Assembly: GCA_903870185.1 (NCBI GenBank) | Contig: CAIQCE010000258.1 | Location: 1-5,663 of the forward strand | Direction of reading: 5' to 3' | DNA from: an uncultured Gammaproteobacteria bacterium | GTDB taxonomy: Bacteria; Pseudomonadota; Gammaproteobacteria; Coxiellales; Coxiellaceae | Length of the DNA: 5,663 bases | Part shown: in pieces, positions 1-5,663 of the stretch | How positions within the stretch are numbered: the first letter of the stretch is position 1 | Layout of the letters: every line of letters begins with the position of its first letter | Position numbers and translations under genes: made by a program | The notes under the pieces: model-generated | Database searches by the model: none | Seen by the model: the letters and a program-made list of their open reading frames with translations, nothing else | What the model was told of the DNA's origin: nothing

Positions 1-227
1 GTAAAATCACCGATCAAAAAGATAATCGTATGACCCATTTCCTGAAATTGCCTGAGCTTATTAAAGATAACAGTGTGTCCTAAATGAATATCAGCGGCCG
101 TTGGATCCATGCCGAGCTTAATTCGGAGGGGCTTGTTTTCTGACAGGCGTGTCTTGAATTCTTCCTCAACCAAAATATCGACTACGCCTCGTTTAATTTC
201 ATCGAATATCTCACTCGTAAAATTCAT
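1..227 (-). CDS. tyrS: Tyrosyl-tRNA synthetase, N-terminal part (runs off left edge)
   Basis: Cytoplasmic class I aminoacyl-tRNA synthetase that charges tRNA-Tyr with tyrosine using ATP. Only the first 75 codons are present; the gene continues beyond position 1. Reading the minus strand from the ATG at 227-225 gives an uninterrupted frame starting [14 protein letters not shown]. Residues 36-47 ([12 protein letters not shown]) lead into HLGH at residues 48-51, the class I 'HIGH' ATP-binding signature. This is followed by [12 protein letters not shown] and then FLIGDF at the edge, the usual start of the Rossmann catalytic domain. This spacing matches the TyrS branch common in gammaproteobacteria (TyrZ-like), so the family call is firm; the sub-branch is an inference. 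The start is supported by AGAGG about six bases upstream. The gene is divergent from the peptidase gene, as in pseudomonads. The KMSKS loop and the tRNA-binding C-terminus lie outside the window. Confidence 0.95.
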   Translation of the reverse strand, partial: MNFTSEIFDEIKRGVVDILVEEEFKTRLSENKPLRIKLGMDPTAADIHLGHTVIFNKLRQFQEMGHTIIFLIGDF

Positions 228-239
228 GATTGCCTCTTT
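228..239 (-). promoter_or_regulatory. Ribosome-binding site of tyrS
   Basis: On the minus strand the bases before the tyrS ATG read AAAGAGGCAATC. The AGAGG core, about six bases from the ATG, is a good Shine-Dalgarno match and fixes the start at 227. Confidence 0.7.
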
Positions 240-276
240 TCAAAATATACTGTTAGAATGATGGAGTTTCGCTTCT

Positions 277-298
277 TCTCGGCAGCAAACTGCCAAAA
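277..298 (-). promoter_or_regulatory. Hairpin in the predicted tyrS leader RNA
   Basis: GGCAG (281-285) and CTGCC (290-294) form a perfect 5-bp inverted repeat around a 4-base loop. Read as minus-strand RNA, the stem extends by four more pairs (two U-A, two U-G) to about 9 bp, between 290-298 and 277-285. In plus-strand RNA the same extension would meet C-A mismatches. The asymmetry suggests an RNA structure in the tyrS leader rather than a symmetric protein operator. It has no following U-run, so it is not an intrinsic terminator. A chance stem or a DNA operator remains possible. Confidence 0.4.
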
Positions 299-302
299 GG
301 TC

Positions 303-339
303 TGCTACACTTTTGAAATCGGTTTTAAGTGTTTATACC
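303..339 (+). promoter_or_regulatory. Weak promoter candidates for the peptidase-anmK operon
   Basis: Two overlapping plus-strand possibilities exist. One is an extended -10, TGC-TACACT (303-311), without a clear -35. The other is TTGAAA (313-318) followed after 15 bp by TATACC (334-339), where the spacing is short. Either would place the transcript start 30-60 bases before the peptidase ATG at 375. A third match, TATACT at 246-251, has no partner -35. None is convincing alone; a promoter is expected here because the upstream gene is divergent. Confidence 0.3.
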
Positions 340-360
340 GAAGTTGCTAGGAATTGGAAA
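332..360 (-). promoter_or_regulatory. Candidate sigma-70 promoter for tyrS
   Basis: On the minus strand, TTTCCA (360-355) and TATAAA (337-332) are separated by exactly 17 bp. These match the -35 consensus at 4 of 6 positions and the -10 consensus at 5 of 6. Transcription would begin near position 325, giving a tyrS leader of roughly 100 nt. This is the best promoter-like pair I found by eye in the divergent region. It is a sequence match only and needs transcript data. It lies just inside the region upstream of the oppositely oriented peptidase gene, so the two promoters would be close or interleaved. Confidence 0.5.
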
Positions 361-374
361 GTTTTGGATAACAT

Positions 375-1778
375 ATGCTAACAAGGCTGCAAAGAAAAAT
401 CATGAAGGACTCATCAACTCAATCGCTTCGAAAACGATATCAATTGCTAATCGCAGCGAGCAGCTCACTTTTAATCCTAGTAGGATTGACCGAATTTTGC
501 ACAGCTAAAAGCCGGGCACAGTCTCAACCTTTACCCTTACCAAAGGCTCAAGCGACCCAAATAATTATTAAAAATGCTCCTGTTAAATCTGCTCTAACAT
601 CATCAGTGGTCAATAAAAATTCTAAACTTGTTCCAGCCGTTCACAGCAATGCTCCATGGCATACGGTAACAGTTAAGCATGGCGATTCTTTGGAAAAAAT
701 CTTTAAGCACTCAGGGGTTAATGTTAATCAGGTTCATGAGATCTTAAATCAGAATAAAGCTAATAAGGTTTTGAATCATATTAAACCTGGGCAAACCATG
801 CAGTTACAAACCTCGCCTCAGCATCAATTGTTACAGCTTAAGTACTCTCTCGATAATGACAAAATGTTATGGGTTCAACGGGCTTCTGAAGGATTCAAAA
901 CAGTCGTCAGTGAACCTAAATTTAAACAAGAAAGAGCGAAACTGACCCAAAGTCGCTATTCATATGTCGGTGGCACGATCCATCACTCATTGAATGAAAC
1001 AGCGCGAAGCGTCGGCATGAATTATGCGATGACTAATCAACTGACTCGCATCTTTTCTCCTGAGATCAATTTTCGCAGGATTCAACCAGGCGATCATTTT
1101 AGTTTAATTTATAAGCCTGGCAACCCATCTGAAATCGTAGCCGCTGAATTCAATACTCGTGGAACAGCTCATCAAGCTGTTCGCTACACTGATGGAAATG
1201 GGCATACGTGTTATTACAATCCTCAAGGCCGTAACTTTCAATCAGCAGGAGGAGGGCTTTCGCGCTTTCCAGTCCAATATAAACGTATCAGCTCTGGCTT
1301 TAGTTACAGACGTTTTGATCCAGTTTTACATCGAGTTCATCAGCATTTAGGGGTCGATTTAGCAGCGCCTCGAGGCACCCCTATTAAATCTATTGGTGAT
1401 GGCCGAATAAAATTCATCGGTAGAAAAGGGGGCTATGGTAATGCGGTTGTGATCCAATATGCTCACAATTACCAAGCTTTGTTCGGACATATGTCTCAAT
1501 TCACTCGTGGATTAAGAACGAATAGCGCCGTTCGCCAAGGGCAAGTAATCGGTTACGTCGGCAGCACTGGCTTTGCTACTGGCCCTCATGTTCATTATGA
1601 AGTCCATGTTAATGGAGTGCCTAGAGATCCTCTAAAAGTCGCCTTACCTCCTTCTGGAATGATTGAAGGTAAAGATCGATTGCGCTTCCTCAATCAAGCT
1701 AAATCGGTGCTTGCAGAACTTCAATTATCTCAACGGTCTCAGTTGGCGGCTAATAGTACAGTGAACAAGATTAAATAA
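375..1778 (+). CDS. mepM: M23 family murein DD-endopeptidase with LysM domain (MepM/OapA-like)
   Basis: Zinc metallo-endopeptidase expected to act in the periplasm, cutting peptide cross-links in peptidoglycan to allow wall growth. Length is 467 residues, against about 440 for E. coli MepM. Layout: basic N-terminus; one hydrophobic segment at about 23-38, likely a signal anchor; a Gln/Pro/Ala-rich linker to about 93; a LysM/OapA-like glycan-binding domain at about 96-144; a Csd3-type middle domain at about 194-300; and the M23 domain at about 305-422. The M23 residues are all present: H324 and D328 in HLGVD, H372 in FGHMS, and H405 and H407 in GPHVHYEV. By family analogy H324, D328 and H407 bind zinc while H372 and H405 are catalytic. 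It should therefore be active, not a NlpD/EnvC-type degenerate regulator. The C-terminal 45 residues are a polar helical tail. The start is uncertain: the ATG at 402 (residue 10) also keeps the anchor, and neither start has a strong ribosome-binding site. It is followed 38 bp later by anmK, probably in one operon. The symbol is by analogy. Confidence 0.93.
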   Translation: MLTRLQRKIMKDSSTQSLRKRYQLLIAASSSLLILVGLTEFCTAKSRAQSQPLPLPKAQATQIIIKNAPVKSALTSSVVNKNSKLVPAVHSNAPWHTVTVKHGDSLEKIFKHSGVNVNQVHEILNQNKANKVLNHIKPGQTMQLQTSPQHQLLQLKYSLDNDKMLWVQRASEGFKTVVSEPKFKQERAKLTQSRYSYVGGTIHHSLNETARSVGMNYAMTNQLTRIFSPEINFRRIQPGDHFSLIYKPGNPSEIVAAEFNTRGTAHQAVRYTDGNGHTCYYNPQGRNFQSAGGGLSRFPVQYKRISSGFSYRRFDPVLHRVHQHLGVDLAAPRGTPIKSIGDGRIKFIGRKGGYGNAVVIQYAHNYQALFGHMSQFTRGLRTNSAVRQGQVIGYVGSTGFATGPHVHYEVHVNGVPRDPLKVALPPSGMIEGKDRLRFLNQAKSVLAELQLSQRSQLAANSTVNKIK

Positions 1779-1805
1779 TCTGCCGTATTGGGGGGCCTAA
1801 ATTTC

Positions 1806-1819
1806 GAGGAACCATCTTG
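1806..1819 (+). promoter_or_regulatory. Ribosome-binding site and TTG start of anmK
   Basis: GAGGA at 1806-1810 sits six bases before TTG at 1817-1819. This strong Shine-Dalgarno match supports TTG as the real start, because the first in-frame ATG (1844, residue 10) lies inside the conserved phosphate-binding motif and would truncate it. The 38-bp gap after the peptidase stop holds no visible terminator. Confidence 0.75.
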
Positions 1820-2956
1820 AAGTCAAATATCTACATAGGTCTCATGGCCGGTACCAGCCTCGATGGAATCGATGTAGTCTTAGTCGACTTTCAAAATGAA
1901 CATGCGCCAAAGCTTTTGCATACATTAGCCTATCCTATTCCTGAAGCACTCAAGCACAACCTAAAAATGCTGATACAATCGGGTCCCGATGAAATCGATA
2001 AAATGGGAGAGGTTGATACAGAGCTGGGGAAATTGCTCGCCGAAGCTGTTAACAAATTACTTAAACAAACAAAAGTTCCCAGTCATGCCATTGCAGCCAT
2101 CGGAAGTCATGGGCAAAACATTCGCCATAGGCCTAATGCCGCCTCCCCTTTCACTCTGCAAATCGGTGATCCTAATATACTGGTAGCTAAAACAGGTATT
2201 ACGACTGTCGCTGATTTTAGACGAAGAGATATGGCCTTGGGTGGACGCGGGGCTCCCTTAGCACCTGCATTTCATGATCTTCTTTTTAGAACGCCTACAG
2301 AAAATCGTTGTATCGTCAATATTGGTGGAATTGCTAATCTCAGCTTATTAAATGCTGACCCTAAACTACCAGTGCTCGGCTATGACACTGGACCCGGCAA
2401 CACACTGATGGATAATTGGTGTTTTGAACATCTTCAACAACACTATGATAAAGCAGGGCAGTGGGCAGCCAGCGGTCAAGTGCATTCAGAATTATTAAAT
2501 GCATTACTTCAAGACCCTTATTTTTCTCAACCTTCTCCCAAAAGCACGGGTCGTGAATATTTTAATCTTAGCTGGTTAGAAAATTATTTGAAAAAATTCA
2601 CCATAGCTCCTGAGGATATTCAAGCCACTTTATCTGAGCTCACCGCTCGTAGTATTAGTGAAAACATCCAAACTCATTTAAAAAATTCTGGGAGTGTTTG
2701 GATTTGCGGTGGTGGCGCTCACAACACCCATTTAATGAATCGAATTGCAGATCTTTGCAAAGATTATAGCGTCCAAACCACCGCTAAAATGGGAATAGAT
2801 CCAGACTGGATAGAAGCGATGGCCTTTGCTTGGTTTGCCTTGAGAACGCTCAACGGGAAACCCAGCAATATCCCGAGTGTAACGGGAGCTTCAGAAGCTA
2901 GCATCTTAGGCGCAATATTTCCAAGCTCCACATTCAGAGAATTTATCCGTGACTAA
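1817..2956 (+). CDS. anmK: Anhydro-N-acetylmuramic acid kinase
   Basis: Cytoplasmic enzyme of peptidoglycan recycling: it uses ATP to open the 1,6-anhydro ring of anhydro-MurNAc and phosphorylate it, giving MurNAc-6-phosphate, which MurQ normally passes on to the GlcNAc route. At 379 residues it is close to the family's usual 370. It belongs to the ASKHA (hexokinase/actin-like) fold. Visible motifs in order: GLMAGTSLDGIDV (8-20), the phosphate-binding loop; GSHGQNIRHRP (96-106); ADFRRRDMALGGRGAPLAP (132-150); VNIGGIANLS (167-176); GYDTGPGN (188-195), where D190 corresponds to the catalytic Asp (Asp182 in the studied enzymes); LTARSI (275-280); CGGGAHN (297-303), nucleotide binding; and GIDPDWIEAMAFAW (326-339). 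No key residue is missing. It starts with TTG, supported by a strong ribosome-binding site. Its last codons overlap the next gene by 8 nt. The pairing with a murein endopeptidase upstream fits wall turnover. Confidence 0.97.
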   Translation: MKSNIYIGLMAGTSLDGIDVVLVDFQNEHAPKLLHTLAYPIPEALKHNLKMLIQSGPDEIDKMGEVDTELGKLLAEAVNKLLKQTKVPSHAIAAIGSHGQNIRHRPNAASPFTLQIGDPNILVAKTGITTVADFRRRDMALGGRGAPLAPAFHDLLFRTPTENRCIVNIGGIANLSLLNADPKLPVLGYDTGPGNTLMDNWCFEHLQQHYDKAGQWAASGQVHSELLNALLQDPYFSQPSPKSTGREYFNLSWLENYLKKFTIAPEDIQATLSELTARSISENIQTHLKNSGSVWICGGGAHNTHLMNRIADLCKDYSVQTTAKMGIDPDWIEAMAFAWFALRTLNGKPSNIPSVTGASEASILGAIFPSSTFREFIRD

Positions 2957-4820
2957 TGATGCGATGAAAATTGAGCGCCCGAGTGATCGGCGCCTTTCAA
3001 AATTGGCACAAGCAGTCGAAAAAGAATCATGGGGGCTTACTTTAATACAACTGGCATGGACAGCAGGGCCCGCTGCTTTTATTGCCTTACAAAGTGGTTA
3101 TCTCTTGGGCTATCACCAAACAGCTCCCATGGGAAATATTATTTATCTGGCCGTTTATACTTCCATTGCGGGCTTGATCGGATTATTGGTTCGAACTTTC
3201 ACGACTTTTATTCGAGGAAGAAAACAAAAAAGCCTGAAAAAAAATTTAGCTTTCTTAATGGATCAATTGCCCGAATTAATTATTTCAACACGAGATCTTA
3301 ACTTAAGCTCCCATGAACCTGAATTAAGAAAACGCCTGGGAGCAATTGCCTTGTTGAGAAGTGCCACCGCTACTCCAGAAGCGATTCAGCTAGCTGTTTA
3401 TGATTTATGTTCTGACCGCGATTTCGCCAATCTCGTTTTTAAGATTGAAATTTACTATCGTGCAGGGTTGAATTGTCTTGCCAAAGATATTTATCACCAA
3501 AATCAATCAAACATTCAAAAGCTCATCAGCGAACTAAGAAATAGCACACCCGAAGCAGCCCATCTTTTAGAACAACGTCTTAATGGACTCCTGCCTACTT
3601 TTAAAGAAGGTGTTCCTCGAAAAGAAGGCTTTATTTCAAGAATCTTACAGGCGGCTGAATCCGACAATAAAAATCTCATGACACTAAAAGATGCAGAAGA
3701 GATGCTGACCTTTCTCTTTGAATTAATTTGTGGCCGGAAAATTTTGATCTTAACATTTCGTTACCGAGGTCGAAAAGTCTTAACGGAAGCGGCCGATGCA
3801 TTAGAAAAAGCCCGCAACAATTACGGGATTGCGACTGCTAATTTTTACAGCGCCTTACATAATTTAATTAATTTCTTAGTCGAATGTGGCGCCTTAGAAA
3901 ATGATCAATCTCAAATTGGATTAGAAGCTTCACAGCTATTAGAATCATCGAAAAATGCCATTGGCTCACTCTGTGACAGCATTAATAAACTAGAAGCCAA
4001 TCAAGGCATTCACAAACCCTATTCGATGATGATTGTTCTTAGCGCTCAAGTAAAAATTTTAAAAAAAGCATTAGAACTCTATCAAAAAATTCAACGAACT
4101 TTCAGCCATATAGATAGAAGACAATTTTTGCTCGATAGAAATGTTCAAAAATGGAAATCTATATCGAGTCGCTACAGCAATGCCACAACAGCCCTTAGAT
4201 CAGGTCGAGGACAAAGTGGGCTTAGAATTATTGAACAAAAAATTGTTCTAGATGAAAAAGAGAAATGGGCGATTGCTAAAGCATTAGCCCCTCATTTTAA
4301 TAATTTCCAATTAAAGCCTTCTAAAAAAGAAATAGGTGACTTATTTTCGCTCACTAGCAAACCCATAACAGTCAATGCAATTAAAGAACTTGCGATTGAA
4401 TCCGCTTTGATTTTAACTGAGTTCATTCCTTTATCGAATCCCTCTGTTCGCAATCTAGTTGAAAGTGCTAATGCAATTCATTTTGATCGATTTCGATTGG
4501 AATTAAATTCCGCTATGAAAACAGGCTGGGGAAGCTTACTAGTCAATGAAGTAGAAAAAGATCTCAGCAAATCAGCTGAACAGTTAGCACGCTCCTTGAC
4601 TCAACACTATGGGATCGAACTCACCGAAAGCGCCATTGATTTTCTATCTCACACCTACGGAGTCAATCGAGATACGTTAGAAGATTTAGCTTCACACTCA
4701 CAGCTATGCCAAGAGTTTCCTGAAGATTCCCCTCAACGCAAAATTTCATCAGTGCCTCCTTTGAATCGTTACTGGATGAGAACGTTGGAAAGAAGTAAGT
4801 CGTTGTTGAGGGCGTGGTAA
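2949..4820 (+). CDS. Two-TM membrane protein with large helical cytoplasmic domain, function unknown
   Basis: I do not recognise this 623-residue protein. Two hydrophobic segments lie near the N-terminus (about 30-53 and 63-84), separated by a short loop. Basic residues before the first (KIERPSDRRLSK) and after the second (RGRKQKSLKK) predict both ends in the cytoplasm, with a hairpin in the inner membrane. The remaining 540 or so residues are mostly amphipathic, Leu/Glu/Lys/Ala-rich and look all-helical; there is no evident Walker, zinc, protease, GGDEF or kinase motif. Possible coiled-coil-like stretches are near 320-385 and 530-565. The start is GTG at 2949, with AGAGAA 8 bases before it; an ATG at 2964 (residue 6) is an alternative. 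The 8-nt overlap with anmK implies translational coupling. Base composition resembles its neighbours and gives no sign of transfer. It could be a scaffold for envelope proteins, or a secretion-linked or lineage-specific factor; the sequence does not decide. Confidence 0.88.
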   Translation: MTNDAMKIERPSDRRLSKLAQAVEKESWGLTLIQLAWTAGPAAFIALQSGYLLGYHQTAPMGNIIYLAVYTSIAGLIGLLVRTFTTFIRGRKQKSLKKNLAFLMDQLPELIISTRDLNLSSHEPELRKRLGAIALLRSATATPEAIQLAVYDLCSDRDFANLVFKIEIYYRAGLNCLAKDIYHQNQSNIQKLISELRNSTPEAAHLLEQRLNGLLPTFKEGVPRKEGFISRILQAAESDNKNLMTLKDAEEMLTFLFELICGRKILILTFRYRGRKVLTEAADALEKARNNYGIATANFYSALHNLINFLVECGALENDQSQIGLEASQLLESSKNAIGSLCDSINKLEANQGIHKPYSMMIVLSAQVKILKKALELYQKIQRTFSHIDRRQFLLDRNVQKWKSISSRYSNATTALRSGRGQSGLRIIEQKIVLDEKEKWAIAKALAPHFNNFQLKPSKKEIGDLFSLTSKPITVNAIKELAIESALILTEFIPLSNPSVRNLVESANAIHFDRFRLELNSAMKTGWGSLLVNEVEKDLSKSAEQLARSLTQHYGIELTESAIDFLSHTYGVNRDTLEDLASHSQLCQEFPEDSPQRKISSVPPLNRYWMRTLERSKSLLRAW

Positions 4821-4896
4821 GAAGATTATCAAAACATCTTCTCGATGGTGATCTTCGCCAAATTTCATAATGTCTGGATGTAGATAATAAAAGTGA
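4821..4896. other. Convergent intergenic gap with weak hairpin
   Basis: This 76-bp gap separates two converging genes. GAAGAT (4821-4826) and ATCTTC (4836-4841) could form a 6-bp stem with a 9-base loop directly after the stop codon of the membrane protein; a second ATCTTC at 4851-4856 is an alternative partner. No U-run follows on either strand, so an intrinsic terminator is not supported. No gene is visible here. Confidence 0.35.
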
Positions 4897-5663
4897 TTAA
4901 TACCCATACCCAGCTCCCGCTCTTGCTTCTGTTCGAGTTTCTAGTACTGGGACTTTAAAATGGTGTGCAAATCGCGGGTCTTTGTTATTTGTTGCAGTTC
5001 TGATGAGTTCATGCAAATCATCGAGCAATCTGATACGACATTGTATCTCAAGCTGAATAGCATCCAAAGGTTGTGAAAAATCAATCGAGTCAAATTCATC
5101 CCCTAAGGATTCCTGACGCGCGGTTAATATTTGATCTAGCCAGACTTTTTGCCGCATTTCAGAAGGTTTTATGTAAGGATTTTCATGAAGTTTTTCTAAA
5201 TACTCCCAAAGCAAATCTTTAATGGCTGCACTATTTCTAAGCTCCAAATTTTCAAAAGTGGCCAAATAGGCAAAGAGTGGATTTTGTGTACCTGGATATC
5301 TTGCTATTTTCAAGTGAGCCAATGTCGCACGTTTCATGTGTTTATGCACAGCTTTTAACACACACCAACGGAATTGTTTTGTATTGGATCCAGCTTCAGT
5401 AATGAGTTTAAGATCAGCCTTTCCCATCATTATATCTTTTATTAAGGCAACTCTTGCAGGATTTCCTTTTAATTCGTATTGTCTTAGTACCCAACCATTT
5501 GCAGGATCGTCAGCATCTCTGCCTGGAATGAACTCACAATAGGACTTCATTTCTACATTAATCGGAAAAAAGTTAGAAATCTGGTCACGAACTCCAACGA
5601 TCATCATCGAACTTACGGCAAATAATTTTCCATCGCGGCACTCAAAATTTGTTCCAAATCTCA
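4897..5663 (-). CDS. Hypothetical protein, 5' end probably outside the window
   Basis: An unrecognised reading frame of at least 254 codons, ending with TAA at 4899-4897. The first in-window ATG is at 5607, giving 236 residues, but no ribosome-binding site precedes it. The frame stays open to the right edge, and those 18 upstream codons read like ordinary protein (RFGTNFECRDGKLFAVSS). I therefore treat the gene as partial, with its real start beyond 5663. The visible part has no signal peptide or membrane segment, so it is probably soluble. From the ATG, the N-terminal third is mixed (MKSYCEFIPGRDADDPANGW at 21-40), residues about 80-215 look strongly helical, and the tail is a small Gly/Tyr end, GAGAGYGY. 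Cysteines are few and no catalytic signature is evident. It converges on the plus-strand operon and is not part of it. A host-directed effector or a larger multidomain protein are possibilities only. Confidence 0.75.
   Translation of the reverse strand, partial: RFGTNFECRDGKLFAVSSMMIVGVRDQISNFFPINVEMKSYCEFIPGRDADDPANGWVLRQYELKGNPARVALIKDIMMGKADLKLITEAGSNTKQFRWCVLKAVHKHMKRATLAHLKIARYPGTQNPLFAYLATFENLELRNSAAIKDLLWEYLEKLHENPYIKPSEMRQKVWLDQILTARQESLGDEFDSIDFSQPLDAIQLEIQCRIRLLDDLHELIRTATNNKDPRFAHHFKVPVLETRTEARAGAGYGY

Noticed and set aside
40..44. Cys42 of the endopeptidase as a lipoprotein attachment site (residues around FCTAKS)
   Set aside because: The preceding residues (TEF) do not fit a lipobox, which needs small residues just before the Cys. 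The coordinates given here are protein residues, corresponding to about 492-506 in the window.
66..80. Possible frameshift in tyrS near the HLGH motif
   Set aside because: An initial misreading of the complement suggested extra bases. Careful re-reading gives GGA CAC ACT GTT ATC TTT AAT AAG, which continues in frame into [10 protein letters not shown], so the gene is intact here.
3029..3301. 90-codon alternate frame inside the membrane-protein gene
   Set aside because: It has no ribosome-binding site, an unusual composition, and full overlap with a longer frame that shows clear TM segments and normal codon use.
4233..4248. Inverted repeat GAACAA-AAAA-TTGTTC
   Set aside because: It lies inside the membrane-protein coding region, is AT-rich with a weak stem, and is expected by chance at this composition.
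4821..4856. Bidirectional intrinsic terminator between the convergent genes
   Set aside because: The stem is only 6 bp and AT-rich, the loop is long, and no U-run follows on either strand.
5336..5542. 68-codon plus-strand frame opposite the right-hand gene
   Set aside because: It lies entirely antisense to the longer minus-strand frame and has a Ser/Cys/Phe-rich composition typical of a shadow frame.

Overview
The window is a compact, gene-dense piece of chromosome that reads as an AT-rich gammaproteobacterium. The gene order tyrosyl-tRNA synthetase (divergent), M23/LysM peptidoglycan endopeptidase, anhydro-N-acetylmuramic acid kinase is typical of that class; Pseudomonas aeruginosa has it as tyrZ-PA0667-anmK. 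Low GC together with the uncharacterised helical proteins that follow would suit an intracellular lineage such as Legionellales, but that is inference from composition and style, not a proven assignment.

Layout. Positions 1-227 (minus) hold the first 75 codons of tyrS, running off the left edge. A 147-bp divergent intergenic region (228-374) carries a good minus-strand promoter about 100 nt upstream of tyrS, a hairpin that would lie in the tyrS leader RNA, and weaker plus-strand promoter candidates. The plus strand then holds three closely packed genes: a mepM-like endopeptidase (375-1778), anmK (1817-2956, TTG start with a strong ribosome-binding site), and a 623-residue two-TM membrane protein of unknown function (2949-4820, GTG start overlapping the end of anmK by 8 nt). 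After a 76-bp convergent gap, an unrecognised gene on the minus strand (4897-5663) stays open to the right edge, so its true start is probably outside the window.

How the genes fit together. The endopeptidase cuts cross-links in periplasmic murein so that new material can be inserted. AnmK converts anhydro-MurNAc, released when murein is turned over, into MurNAc-6-phosphate for recycling. They form a cell-wall remodelling and recycling pair in one apparent operon. The overlapping third gene is probably co-translated with anmK, which makes the unknown membrane protein the most interesting item here. I saw no mobile element, CRISPR array, tRNA, rRNA or long repeat, and no clearly new multi-gene system.
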